A stretch of 33,263 nucleotides of DNA from Lenisia limosa (taxonomy: Eukaryota; Breviatea): assembly GCA_001655205.1 (NCBI GenBank), contig LPNZ01010979.1, forward strand, positions 1 to 33,263, given 5' to 3'. A program made the position numbers and the translations under genes. The notes under the pieces were generated by a model. The model saw only the letters and a program-made list of their open reading frames with translations, made no database searches and was not told the DNA's origin. This document shows positions 18,276-33,200 of this stretch, piece after piece. Position 1 is the first letter of the stretch, and every line of letters begins with the position of its first letter.

Positions 18276-21200
18276 ATGGCTTTATTAAGTTGTTCACAAC
18301 TATTGCTCTTCTTGTTGATCTTGACGGGTAAGTAATGATTTTGATGTAAATAACAGGGTAATTCTCACATCCCAGGCTGGAGTCTTCGATCCTGCCAAGG
18401 TTCTGAGGCAGAAGGTGGAGTAGTTCTCATTTTTGGTGAGATTGATGGCTTAATTCAGAACAGCGATGGAGATCCCTATGCCAACTACTTCATTGATGAA
18501 GATATTGAGTGGGTAGGATAGTTGCTTTGGAATGTTGTTAGCTAATCACCACCAGATTGTTTGTTTGTTTGGTTTTTCCATTCACCACATAGGAAACTGT
18601 GGTCCTTGAACGATGAGAGCTCTTCAATTGTTGCAGTGGATGGTGAGTAAATACCTTATATAGTATTGGATAATTTGGTTGCACAGCGTTGCTTTTTTTT
18701 TTTTCTACCTCATGAATTATTAAATTTATTTTGCAACAGTTGTCCATCTTAAATATTCATCGCCGTGATTGATTTAGTGTACCCTCTTTAACTCCTCAAC
18801 TAGTTTTGGGACAGCTCCACACCACATCGCTGTCCAGTGGCAGTAGAGAGTTGATCAATATCCACGAAAAGGACCCCAGCCTACCCACCTTGTTCAAAGG
18901 CGCCAAAATATTCACTGAACGGCATTTTGAGGCGGTTTACGTTTATGACAGTGGGTTAACTCGAGAGCTTCAGCTAGTTATTTATATATCATATCAAAAG
19001 CTGGTTAATTTAACCGTTATCTTCCTAGATGAGACGATTATCGAGATTAAACCCGATCAGTTCCGTCAACTTGTTTTCACAAATTCCTCCGAGGTAATCA
19101 TCTCACTTTTTGATGCATAGATGTAATATTTTGGATAACCTCTCCTTTTACGTACGTTCACAATGGTATTGGACCGAAAAGGGTTTAACCATATCACTTT
19201 TTGTAATAGGCGTTCACACTGTAACTCCGCTATTAGACTATGAACTTCTCGTCGATAATGCACTTCTTTGCGGACTATGTTGTGGAGCTGAATGCCACAT
19301 ATATGACTGTGACCGTTGGTGCGCTTGAGGGAATGTATCCATATATTAATCATCCAGTATTATTATACCATGCTGTATGATATACAAGTATAAATCATAT
19401 GTATATGTATGATATAATATAATAGTAATTATACTATAATATATGATATGTATAGCGTGTTGAGTAGTAATTGTACTATCTGATGTGATATACATTATTG
19501 GCTGAACACCACGGCTAACTCAAATCTTCACTATTATCATTTATATTTGATCTCTCTCACTTTCTATATTACATTTTTACACTGTATTTTGACATGTCTT
19601 TAGCTGGAGCACCTTCCGAAGAAAGTGTGAGCTTGCTCTTTAGGAACCAAAGATTTGTCACAAGCATACTTGGAGGAGTAATGGCGTTTTTTACACGAGG
19701 ACACGCAGGAGTTCGCGGTATTTGGTGTTTTTTTTGAGTTGCTATGAAAATACCGATGATTGGAGAGAATTTTCTTTTGACAAAGGAGGTACGGAGAGAG
19801 AAGTTTACAGTGTGTTAAGCGGAAATTTGTGTAATTGTTTTGTCATCCATCTCTTGTTTTGCTGAATTGTTTATTGCGGTCGTCCAATAGACACATACAT
19901 GTACATATCATACTGTATATGTGGTAGGCCTGACCCTATACCCACCCCAGTACCTCATGTGCATATGTTGGATGAACACCCCAGTACCTCATGTGCATAT
20001 GTTGGATGAACACCCCAGTAACTCATGTGCATATGTTGGATGAACACCCTTACATTGCGTCCTTATTGCTAACTAAAACATTTCGTCCTCGTTATTATAC
20101 TTACTCCGACCGCGATAAGTCCTGACATGATTGACTAAAGATTAAGCTCAATATCCATGGCAGGACTTCACGGTCAGTGTACTTACTTTTTTACATCATT
20201 TAAGGTACAATCAATTGCTAATTGAGCATAGCTAGCAACAACATGATGATCCATCTCAATGGGGCTTTCGAACCAGACTGGAACTTTTTTACCCATGGTG
20301 ACGAGTGTGAATTCGGTCTGCCTTTTCTCGCATGTGCAAACTTTATGATCTCCGATCATGATCCCTATCCTTGTATGTGAAGGGAAGAATATTTCTGAAC
20401 GTGTTGTCAACTAGATCTGCGATTGTTTTGGTGCGGTAATTGCTTGTTTCATATTCTATGCATTATAGATATTCACAGTTCAGTACCTGCAGTAGCACGC
20501 TATGATGCCTTCTCTAACCTTGGACTGCGCACAATTAACATGTAAGTTACCTATTCTGATTGATAAAGATACTCCGCTGTCTTTTATTGTATAGGATAAA
20601 CCCCATAGATTCTGATGGGAATCCAATTCAGACAACTAACACTTCTATTCATTTCGAGTATCCATATGGGATAATTCGATTTGAACGAGGTAGGTGTATC
20701 CGTGTTGTCGTATCTTAATCTCGATAGTAATATGGATTTACATGTAGAAGAGAATAATATTGTAGCATTGTTATGAACTCGGTTTCGGCTACTACCCATT
20801 TTTATTTCTCATTTCTTGATATGTACACTGTAGTCGATTGTAGAAGTTGGCACTTTGTTTATAACCCAAGTAATATGTTATAAAATTTTATACTCCAGAG
20901 GACAATTTGGTACAGTGTAACTACATACATTTGCTTGTAAATGATGACGATTCCTTCACCAATTTCCAAGCTAACAGAACGTGAGTGGGTCAAAAAAAAA
21001 TCCATATGGCGTCATATAACCCAAAAAAGATTCAGTATCTTCTTATTCAGTTATTTTGAATCGTTCACGCTGCTCAAAATATCAAATATAATTTTGATGA
21101 TATGTACATATCGATATTGATATGATATACACATTGTGTTTGATACTATTGTATAAATACGTATAGTAGGAGTAATATACTATCATACAGTATATACAGT

Positions 21201-24200
21201 ATACATGTGTGTGGGGGTGTTGTGAACCCCTCTATTCTCCTTTAAGTTTTTTTTTTTTTTTTTTCTTCCCAGTTTCCTATCAAAACTAAAAAATATAAAA
21301 ACTAAAAAAAAANNNNNNNNNNNNNNNNNNNNNNNNNNNNNNNNNNNNNNNNNNNNNNNNNNNNNNNNNNNNNNNNNNNNNNNNNNNNNNATTGGTCAAT
21401 AGTCATCGGCAAACTGGGATCCAGAAAATCGAATCGGGCTATCCAAACATACAATCATGCTTTCTTTTGCTGGCTTCTTGGCCTCACGATCAGCTGCTCG
21501 CTTGGCTTGGCTTTATCCTCCTTGCTCGCTGGCGCGCAATTTCCCAAATTTTACACTCCTGTGACCTTCTTTTATATGTTTCTACGCTGATTTAGTAGGT
21601 TTTCTACTATAATCTATTTAAATCAGGAAAATCAAAAAGAAGGCATTTTTGAAAAAGTNNNNNNNNNNNNNNNNNNNNNNNNNNNNNNNNNNNNNNNNNN
21701 NNNNNNNNNNNNNNNNNNNNNNNNNNNNNNNNNNNNNNNNNNNNNNNNNNNNNNNNNNNNNNNNNNNNNNNNNNNNNNNNNNNNNNNNNNNCGAAAATAA
21801 ACCATTTCGGATCGTGAGCTTATCTGATATATGTATGGTAGTATGTATACTACATACTACATAGTAGGATATGATGTATACATATCATACATCTATGATA
21901 GACTATATGTGTCTCCTGTGTATTCTTGAATTTCTTTTGTATTTTAAGTTCCCACTTTTTAGATTTACTGAATGTACCCGTTTGGGACTTTATGACGGTT
22001 TGGGGGGACAGAGTATTATCGAAAAGTCAAAAACAGTAAAATTCAGCATTTCGTGAATTATTTGGTACAATATCATATGTATTACATCTACTACCATCAC
22101 ATCTATGGAGCTGATGATTCAATGTTGCCTTATCTACTACCATCACATCTATGGAGCTGATGATTCAATGTTGCCTTATCTACTACTATCACATCTATGG
22201 AACTGATGGTTCAATGTTGCCTTATATACTACCATCACACCTATGGAGCTGATGGTTCAATGTTGCCTTGGGTGTTCACACTTTTAGAATCAGCCAAGTC
22301 CTGGCTCATACATGGGGGTCAGTCCCCGTTGAGTCATGTGGAGAATATTGAACATCCGTTCCAGGGTAGTACTGACGATTTCCAATTCTTGAGTTTGTGG
22401 GGTATTTCATTCCCTCCTCCAATTGATTTTTTAAAAAGGGGGGTTTTGAAAGAGCTTGGTCACCAATTTATATTATCACATGAATTATATTCCATGATGT
22501 GACTGTAAACGCGTCTCATTTCTACTAGGTTCAGGACCTCTTCAGTCCAATGGAGGACGTGTGTACACGATAGAAAGGGGTATGCTACCTTACTACCTAA
22601 TGGTGTTCTTTTGACTGAGCTCAACATTTCTTCTTTTATATCCAAGCCAAAACACAGCTTTCACAACATGATAAATAATACGTGTTTCCAATGTGATTCA
22701 GAACTACAAGAGTACAGATTAAATCAAGAAATATCAAAATCGTTTTAGTATTGAGGCCAAATGAGGAGTTGTACTGATGTTTTACAGTTGGCTCGCAGAA
22801 GCTGCTCAATATTGATTCTTGGGTCTATAGTCATTCATTTAAAGGCATTGTGTCCACGTCCACTGCCCTTATCGGAATCACAGGTAACACATTTTATTCT
22901 TATCATCAATAAGTAATCATGTTCACATTCAACTATTAGTAATGATTTTATGATGAGAAAGGAGGTTGAGCAATATATATTGTGGTGTATTTTGGGACTG
23001 AAAAAAACTGTGGAATAATTTTAGAAATCCACTCTTTTCTGTTCTGTCCTGCTTGTTAAAAAACATATTTTTACGTTGACCACTTTAACGCAATGTTCTG
23101 ACTATCAAGATTTTGGACGTGCGATCTTGATCTATGGTTCAGGTAACTTTCAAATATGTCTACCAACTGTCTCTCAGGTTTCTCAGGTTAGGCAGGCAAA
23201 CTGCAGCCTCTGTGCATTTGAATATGAAGTTATTTTTTTTACTTGTTATAAGTACACAGTTTAAAAACATAGTCGCTTTTCTTCCTCTATTATGCTCTAT
23301 GACTATTTTTAGGCGGTCTATCTTGACCACTATGATGAATTGTCCCATCTTCGTGGTAAATTTGTCACAGATTTAATGGGCTCAAAGAGTTACACTGCAT
23401 TTTTCTTTGGTATGTCTCGGTCAAATTTTTCCAAAATTTGATTGAGTAAATTCGATTAATTCACCTAGATGACACCTTCGGAATGTGTGGCAATTCAAGA
23501 TTCTTAAAAAAGGTTGCTTTTGCTTTCTATCTAACTGGATAATTTTTTTTCATTTTCCTCAGTTTATAAGGAATTGAAACTCTCTACGGAAGATATTTCA
23601 AATCTAACATTTAGCATTTTGCTATCTTGTAATAAATCGCCTCAAACATACATTTTGCTATCTTGTAATGAATCGCCTCAACCATACATTTTGCTATCCT
23701 GTAATGAATCGCCTAAAACATACATTTTGCTATCTTGTTATGAATCGCCTCAAACATGGTTATACAGTGTGTCTAACTCTCTCTCTAGGAAGAGTTGACT
23801 TTTCCTGAAGACATTTTTGGAGACGCTCTGAGTCAACTGGGCCCCAACAGAAACCTGTATTTCACCAACGACATCATTATGTACTCTTCCAGTGGGAGAG
23901 GATAATGTATTACAAGTCTACCTTAGTATTTATAATAGGCAAGTTCAAAAATTGAAAGAAAATATGTTATTTGCTTCAATATACAGTATGTTAGTTCCCA
24001 TTTCACCAAGTAGATCAAACTAGTTTGGTGGTGTCTGCTTACTCAACCCCTGGACTCACGTCCCCTCTTGGCGGGCCCTCCTTGCCTCCTCTCACCCCTC
24101 GGGTACGTTCTCTATGCCCCACCCAGGAATAGGTCATGATGCTTTTGCATCCAATTCTATTGTTCACCTTTACATTGCTTAATCTATTTTTTTGGCCTAG

Positions 24201-27200
24201 TTATATAGTTTATGTCCAATAATTTCGTTAAAAATCGACTCCCTAACTTTAGCTTGACTTGACAGGTATTGAATCTGAAGACGCCATACTTGAGAATGTT
24301 CGCACCAACTCCGACTGTTGCAGGCTTTTACACGTGTAAGCCACTCACTTCACACTTACTCCCTCATTATGTATACTCCCTGTTGACCTCAACCCTACCC
24401 AATCTTCCAAATTCACCCGATCACCCTGTCGTGTCTTCCTTGTTTGTTTTTGTTTTGTTTTTTTTTGCATCATAACACTTTTTTTTGAGAATATGTTCCA
24501 CCTAGGGCTTCACTTCGGTTCGGAAAAATATCAATAGTTTTCGAGGATTTGTCGAGAAATTCAGTCTTTTTTCGAACCTGCATTTCTCCTTCCTTTCACT
24601 CTTCCCCTCGCAGCATGTACCGACAACTGTGGCACTATAGACCATTCCAGTATCACGATAGCCTACAATCAGGTTCGCTGAAATGTTACAGAACAAATCC
24701 GTATTATGTAGCTTATTATGAGCACTCCTTGTTTTTTGCTTGTCCTCTGATATGTGGCCTTTTTGATCACTTGATAGTTCGGAAATAATATGTTATGTTA
24801 TATCATATTGTGATAATTTATTTTCCATTTTTATGAATACCAGTTTCAATGCGGTACATGACACGTATTGTCGATTTTGACTCTTATTTCACATATGTAT
24901 TTGATATTTTATCTTCTTATTCTGTAGTCTGTTGTTTCTGGAGGCATGGTTGAGCTTGATGTACCAATTTCATCCACACCAGAAAACATTCCTTGGAGAG
25001 TTGAGGTTTGCTCAATCTTTATTATTGTCTTGTATAACTCTTTGATGTGATTATCTGGGAGGTTTTTTGGAGGTTTGAGTAACATTGTTGTATGAATTGA
25101 TAGCTATATTTGAATACACGCTGACCTGAAAAGAAAGAATGATGCAACATTCGTCCTTATAGAAGATTTTTTTGTAAACCTTCTTAACTTTTCCAAAATA
25201 TGTAGCTTGACCTCTTTTGATATTATCAAGGTGGCGGACCAAGTGTACTACCTTCCTGAAAATCGAGGTACAAACAAGTCACGAATCATGATACCCATTC
25301 TAAATGTTCCCCCTGGAAACCACGTAAGTCATACTGACTCTTATACCCAAAATTAGTTCTCATAGTATTGAAGCACAAAACTGTTCTGTTCACTTTGGCC
25401 TTCGTAGTGTTGCTCCCGTAGGATTACTACGCTCTATTGTGGCTTTCAGAAATTGACTGTTTTTTGTCACTTGACTATTTAGACGTTCCACTTCTACTGG
25501 CTCTCAAGCTACACTTCTAAAGAATTTGAGGTAATTACATGACATTCCTGTAGCTACTTTTTTACAATGTGCAGGAGATTATCAACTAACATGACAGCAT
25601 TTTTGAAGTCATTTTGGTTGAATCAATTGATGGCATGGACAAACAGCATTATTTTCCAAGAATAGTTGATTCTCTCTTACGGTGTTCTTACAATATAGGT
25701 TATTGCACCCCTTCCTCTTGTGAAGATACCAGATGTTTTGTCGCTGCCTTATGTATGTCCAGGTCTTGTTTTCTTATCATTGACATTTTTTTCTGAGATC
25801 GCATACATCATATCTCCGATAGTAACAATTCAATATGTTTATTATGAAGATATCATTTATCCCCCAAGTTTACAAAAAGTCTGTGTTTCATTTGTCTATT
25901 TTGATCAACTGTGCCTTTCACTAAGCACTTCCCAACCCTACTAACGCCTAAGATTTTTTTCGAATGGGAAACGCCCCAACTGGACTTCAATGAGACGGTT
26001 TACTGTCTCGCCAAATTCGAGGTTTGATACATTTTACCCTTTTTATGATTGTGCTGTTGAAAGTCGATACTGTGTTTTATAAACTGTATCAAATCATATA
26101 CACGATATACGTCTCATAGTATAGATTAATTATCTACAGTATCTCAATATTATAACGTATGAAAATGGAGATGGGCTGTAATATAAATCGACTTACATTA
26201 CGTTCTTGCTGTGGTGGATAACCGATAGCACACACATTTTGATATACATGACTTGACTTCAACATCAATAGTTGTTCGTTATGCTGCTATGAAGCTGATG
26301 GAAATTTTCCGAAGTGTAGGAAAATAGTTTTTTTTTGTTCATTTTACCTCTTTTATTCTATCCTATAATTTCTTCAGAAGATACGGTCGGTTGCGAAAGC
26401 TGTCGTTGTATCAAATGGATTAAGCTGTACAATCAATGCCACAGACGTAAGTGGATTTTCATCGTGTAATGGGAAGTGGTTTCTCTTACACTCTCTTCTT
26501 ATTCTTCTCTTCGTTCCTCTTGTAGGCAGATCTCAAGTTGGTTCACAACAAATTTGTTGATGTTGCCATTGCACGAAGCTTCCCCGCGTCAGGAGCAGCG
26601 CAACAGACAATGTTAATAAAGGTTCGCCATGGATTACTTCTCTCTTTTCTTTGCTTTACTTGGATAATTAATTTACTGAATTACTGAATAATGTTGACAC
26701 TTTTCCACGTGCCTTTCAGACCATATAAGCTCTGCTCAACACTGTAGGTATCCCTCAGTAGCCATGATGTCCACACTTTGTCTCCAAAAGAAACTCCTGT
26801 CAATACAACAGGCTCCATTTCAGCCTATGGTTCCGGATTTGTTATCGGTTAGTTACCCCAAACATTTGACAACAATTATGTGCAACTGCATTAAAGGATT
26901 TTATTGGGTTACAAGCAGATTGAAATTGCTTCTTGTTTTCATGAATTTAGACCATCTCTATGACGCCCTTCTTGTTAACGCTGATTCCAGTATGTCGCAC
27001 TATATTATACATTAGCATTCAAATCGTCTGAGTTGATGACAGACCAGATTATTTAATGGCCAATCTAATTCTTTTGCTTTTTTCTTCATTAGCAATTGAT
27101 ATTAGTTATCTATTCCAACCATATTCACACGGGAAGTAACAACTTCAGACGAAACCCTTTCGACCATCTGCATCGGTAAAGGCCTGACGGTGATGGCTTG

Positions 27201-30200
27201 CAACTACCCGGCCTACCATACATACTCCCATTTCCATCTTTGGGTATGACAGGGTCAGAAACTTGGCTCTGTGCTTTAGCAAAAAGTGATAAACACATGA
27301 AGAACACCAAGTTTTGTTGCCATTTTCTTGTTTTCCGAATGTTTTATTTTTCTTTTCACCATCAGACAAGGTTAAGTGCCTACTATCCTTATCAGAAGCA
27401 TGACGTCATCTTTACCGTGTCATCCGGGGTGTCTCTCGAAGTGAGGCTCATTATCACCAAACAAATCTTTCAAGAGTATCATTAAAGCCTTTTTGTTTTA
27501 TACTATAATATGAGGTATTTAAGCAAAGAATCTTAAGACTTTAGCATCCTCCATTTCTCACTGCTTGATATCATAGTCTAGAACAGCTCTCAAAGCAATT
27601 TGTTATTGAACAACCCGCAATAGTTCTCTGTAACTTCTTTACAAATTGTTCTACTCTCTTTTGCTGTTATGAATGACCACTTAGGCTGTATTCAGTAACA
27701 CTGACTTCACATACGGCTTTATGCCCGAAACTATTGACTTCAGGGTTTGCAGATGTGTTGGAACATGAATTGCTATATTGTATGTATACATATCATATCA
27801 CTTTTCAAAGAAATATTTCGTGTAATTCAATAAAGCGTCATACATTTAGTTCACTGACGAAGCCGGTAGCACTATCACGGTTTTGGAAGGTTGGTGAATC
27901 TTAATAATGTGTTTTCTTGCTTGATAAAGAAAATAAAGATTGTTGTATTCTGGTAATTGTCAATTCAACAATTACTGTTTCCCTTACAGTTTACTCTTAC
28001 ATAGGATCCATCTACCTTGTTGTTACCCCGGCTCCTATATTGATGAAAGTGCCGGAAACTGTTGCAGTGAATGGTGTTGGGTCCATGAGTATTGAAGTGG
28101 GCATGGGGTGTTACTGTGGTTGTGTTTTGGGGAATAAATTTCAGATTTCCCCTATGATCTCAACATAATTTTTACCACCAAACAAAGAAGTGATTTGGAG
28201 CATTACGATTTATTCAGATTTGAGCAATGATATGTTTCGGTTTTGTCATTTCCTGCAAGTTAGGACAATTTAGCATATTCCAAGATTAGTGTTTCAGAGA
28301 CAAAAATATCTGGCAATTACTCTCTTAGCCCATGAAGTCTTCTCACACCATAGGTAACACTTGAGCAGGGGGTGGAGTATTCTCTTGAAGCTTTTTTTAA
28401 CACTGAAAGCAAGGAAATTGTGGGTTTCTCAGGGAGTCTGCCGTTTGTCGATTAAATCTAATAAATTTTGCGAAAAGTATTCGAGAGTTTTCCACATCGA
28501 TTATTCACTATTTACCCATGACATTCTGTTATATCATATCTTTGGCTTTTGTGACAACTAAGTTTCTAATATTTGGTCCTCATTTTGTGAAAGTTCAACG
28601 CTACTTTTTATTGAGATAAACACAATTAGCTAACACTGGTATCGTATAGTCATCTAACTCAATCCCCAAACTTACCTAAACATGGAGCATCCGTAAACTT
28701 CTGGTGTTGCATTTCTTCTCTTTATAATTGTTACTGGCTTTTCTTTTCAAAGATCAACCCATCAGTCATGCAGATTGTAACCCTTATGTAGGCGAAAATT
28801 ACCGCCAAGCCGTGTCCCTTCCATGCTTTAGGTTCTGTTGTTCACGAACGTCTCTGCCAGTGCCCTCTTGGAACTTTTGTCAATAACACTGCTCCAGGGT
28901 TGGCGTAGGGTCGTGTTTTGGCTGAAAAGAAAAGTTTCATTGACATAAAAGCGTTTCACTTTGTTATAATACAGAGACACCGGTAACCATATTTCAAACG
29001 TATTCTCTTTTATCCTATGTTTCTAGTTGTGCAACAATCCTCATTTCCTTCTAGCATCCCCGTATGTGCGACGTGCGTTTCTGGCACGTACACTGACACA
29101 TACCATGCAGAGGCTTGCTCTTTATGCCCGTTGCGAATGACAAGCTTGCCTGGCGCTGGTAGTATTACTGACTGTTACTGTGACGTTGGATATGATAGCG
29201 GTCTGAGGGGTTTTTCTTGTTCGAATTTGGAAATAACCGTTTAAAGTGAATATATTTTGTCTATTTTGACTTGTTAGAATCTTTTTTTAAAAAAAAAGGT
29301 ATCACTATTGGACTTTCTGGGGGGGGGGGGTCTGATTAACACTACTACANNNNNNNNNNNNNNNNNNNNNNNNNNNNNNNNNNNNNNNNNNNNNNNNNNN
29401 NNNNNNNNNCTTTTGTGCCCTTTGGCTACTTTACATGAATGATGATCCGTTAACACCAACAGTCGGAGACAACTGTTTTTGTCCTCTGGAGTCTTCTGAG
29501 GTCTGCATCCCATGTGGACCCAACTCAAAACGGCGCTCCTATGTTGGTGGTGATTACTTTATTTTCATGAAGCTTGTTGGAATTATGAACTATCAAACAA
29601 AGCAAAGCGGTGGATTATTTAACAAATCAACTTGATCCATCAACCTTTTCATTAGCATTGCCACTTCCACAATATATGTTGACCAATTAGACTGAAGCGC
29701 TCTGCACGTGCAACGAAGGTTATGGTGGTGCTCTCTGTGAACAATGCTCAGCTGGACATTACTCTCCTGAAGGTATGACATCCTTTGATTCATCATAATT
29801 GAGAGCCAAATTTATTTATGAAACGTAATGCATTGGTGAAGAATTCTTGCTATTTAGAGTACAATGAAGGATAAAGGGTGAAGTTTATTAACAAGTTATA
29901 GGTGATGACACTTGCTGGAGTTGCCCGGGTGTGCAGATATCACCCCCGGTATGTAGAAGGTTGTTGTGTGTTGAATGGTGACTCAACGTCAGTTCCCTCG
30001 GAATATTCAATATTTTATGAGGGTGTTCTAAGGTTGCTGCTGTTACATCAGTATTAATCAATTATATTGACAAGACTTCTTTTTATGATATGATATGTAC
30101 TTTCGTATCCTTTTGAAATCTTCATCTTAGTTGATATTTACACCTTTAGGGCTCGACTTCTTTGACAGACTGTGCTTGTCCTCCAGGTAAACCGCGGTTA

Positions 30201-33200
30201 TCTTTTACTATTATTTGGCTCTTTTCACTTTCCTCTCCTTGCTTGTTTTGTTTGATTGTATTTTAGCTTTAGCTTTACAAACCACAGTTATATGAGAACG
30301 TATGGAATCATATGAGTACCGCTTTTTTGTTTTCAAAAGTTACCGATTCAGATACTGAACTCGAAAATTCAGAGTGTGTTTGCAGTGATCGGGACTCTTA
30401 CATGTTTTACTCTGGTATGGGGGTATTNNNNNNNNNNNNNNNNNNNNNNNNNNNNNNNNNNNNNNNNNNNNNNNNNNNNNNNNNNNNNNNNNNNNNNNNN
30501 NNNNNNNNNNNNNNNNNNNNNNNNNNNNNNNNNNNNCTCTAACGTACTAGGAAGCTCAGTTGCGTGCGCCCAGTGCCAGCAATACGCTGTGGCTAACACC
30601 GATTATGACGTGGGCAGGGTGGGACTCTCAAAATACCATTGGGATTTCATATTCCAAACCTTAAGAGTAATGAGTGACTAATGAGTGATTAGTTGAATGT
30701 TATGTTCACCCAAAACAACCGCAGTGTAGATCGCCACCACATCGTACATATCATATACAGTGACCGGGATAAGTCTTGGCCGATTTGCAACATGATTTCT
30801 CATGGAAAATCGGTCAAGACTTATCTGGGTCACTGTATGTACTCTCTTTCTTCTGTTTTGGATTGACTCCCATAGCTGACTGGCACGCAAGAGCCTTGCC
30901 TCTGTATTGAGGGTTACGGTCTGGATGGTGAAGACTGTGTCAAGTGTGACTCCGGATCGCATAAACCGTTGGTATCCAATGGCGTGAGGGGGTATAAAGT
31001 AATCTACAGGAACCGGGATAAGTCTTGACCTATTTTCCTTTGGAAATCACGTAGCAAATCGGTCAAGACTTTTCACGGTCACTTTTATCACCTAATCTGG
31101 GATGAGAGGGGGGGGGGGGGNNNNNNNNNNNNNNNNNNNNNNNNNNNNNNNNNNNNNNNNNNNNNNNNNNNNNNNNNNNNNNNNNNNNNNNNNNNNNNNN
31201 NNNNNNNNNNNNNNNNNNNNNNNNNGTTTGTTCATAGGGCGTGAAATGAGACAAAATCAATTTATCTAGATTTGCTTAACATCATATTGTTACCCATATG
31301 CCTATTTTCAGGGATGATGCTTTGCACCACTCCGCGTTGTTTAAAATATATTTGTTAATGTTCAACAAAAATGGAAGATTTAACTACAACCATAAAGGGA
31401 TAAAGGCTGCTTTTATATTATTATTGTCAAGTGATATGATATATATTTACTGACTCAAAACCCACAATCATATTTACTGATTCAAGACTCACACTCATAT
31501 GCATCCTTTAGGCATGTGACCCTTGTGCTGTTCAGTTCACTGAATCTTCTGCTGAGCGTTTAACTTGCGTCTGTATGGCTACCTTCATCAACGTGGGTTA
31601 TTCTTGGTAATTTTAAGCATTATGACAATGTGTGTTTTTATTTATTTTGTTTTTGTGATGTTTTATTCGTTTTTAGCAAGTTAAACAATATTTCTAACAC
31701 TTTTTTTGAGTGTTTATATGTTCATATGATGGTATTAATAAACATAAAAAAGGTAAACTGACTTTTTTACAGACCGGTTCTTTGCTCGAACCGCACTGTG
31801 AATGCCCCGTAGGCAATGAACTAACTGTAATTGGTCGGGAAGTGGGATTTGGGTTATTTGTTCCCCTATTATACCAATATGTGCCCAATTGCTGCGTACC
31901 CCCCTCCCGTCTTCTCATTTTTCGACTCTTCAACACCGAGCTTTTTTTGTTTGGATGCATGTGCTTGACTTTCCAATATGACTGAGTAGATGGTGTTCCC
32001 CTATGCGCTGCATGTCCGAAAGGCTATATCACGGGTAAGGCTCACTAGATTATGGTATATCATACATATGATATGTATGTAGTATATATATATCATATAT
32101 GTATTATGTATCAAGGAGCCATACGCATATAGCATTGAGAGGGTGACCAAAGTTTAATGATGGTCAAGATCTAACAAAGCTCAAGCAGCATATTTATATT
32201 AGAGAGAAAAAAATTCTGTTATTTTGCTGTGAAAAAGTAGTATTCAGTCAAATATCACTAAAATGATACGTTTTACAATATCTAGGTGACGTTGGATTCT
32301 GCCTCCCTTGTGCGGATGGTGAGACCTCCAACAAGCTCGGTACAAAGTGCATCTGTCTCCATGGGTACTACCTTGATAGTGATACTCAGAAATGCAAAAG
32401 CTGCCCTGAAGGTTTGTTCGGTTCCCTCTTGCCTTTCCTAACCGTTTAGTTTTTTTATGATAACCTAATTAAAACTCACAATTAGGTAGTATTGTATTTT
32501 ATTTTAGACAAATATCTGCGTGTATTTCTCATTGCGTAGCAAAAATGATCCAATTTCCCTTTTTTTACTTGTTTTTTTTTCAAGGTAATCTAAATAATAC
32601 TCTCTTGAAAAGCATAACTATATGTTTTACCAATCGAGGAGGAACATGTGTTGGAGACATGGAGCAGCCAAGCGCTGATGAAGGCTTTTTCCTCAGCTCA
32701 GTCGACGGTCTTATCAATGTGAGGGTCTGACTTTGTCCCAAAGTTACAACTGCTATGATTGTGTTGACACATTGGGACATGATTACCGATATGAATTCGA
32801 ATGAAGTAGTTAGAATATAACTTTTGATCATTATAATTGGTATATGTCTAGTTGGAGCGAATCAAAGCTCCCCAATCAATCAACAATGCTAATTTTGCAG
32901 TGTCCAAGCGGATCATCGGGATGCCTTGGCAGTAACACTTGTGCTGATGGCTATTCGGGTTTCTTGTGTTCACAGTGCGAAGAGGGCTACTACAGGCGAG
33001 GTTTGCATTTGCGATCAATTTCCGAACGTTGGTGTTTTTTTTGGGTAAATAATACCAACTATTTGGAGAGGATGTCCTACTTTGGGTTAATCTCATGATG
33101 TATCAATATATCTACTGTTTTTTATATTTTTATTTCTTTGTTTTTTTGAAACAATAAGTTCATCGCCTGATTATTATTCACTTCCAAACTAGGTAACTAC

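Noticed and set aside
18976-19028. Possible 53-nt intron inside the exon 18804-19093
   Set aside because: It has GTTATT...CCTAG ends, but removing it breaks the frame that joins the next exon; read-through keeps phase and a sensible beta-rich sequence.
22087-23759. Regularly repeated units that might suggest a CRISPR array
   Set aside because: The units are directly abutting tandem copies without spacers, and the context is a spliced eukaryotic gene.
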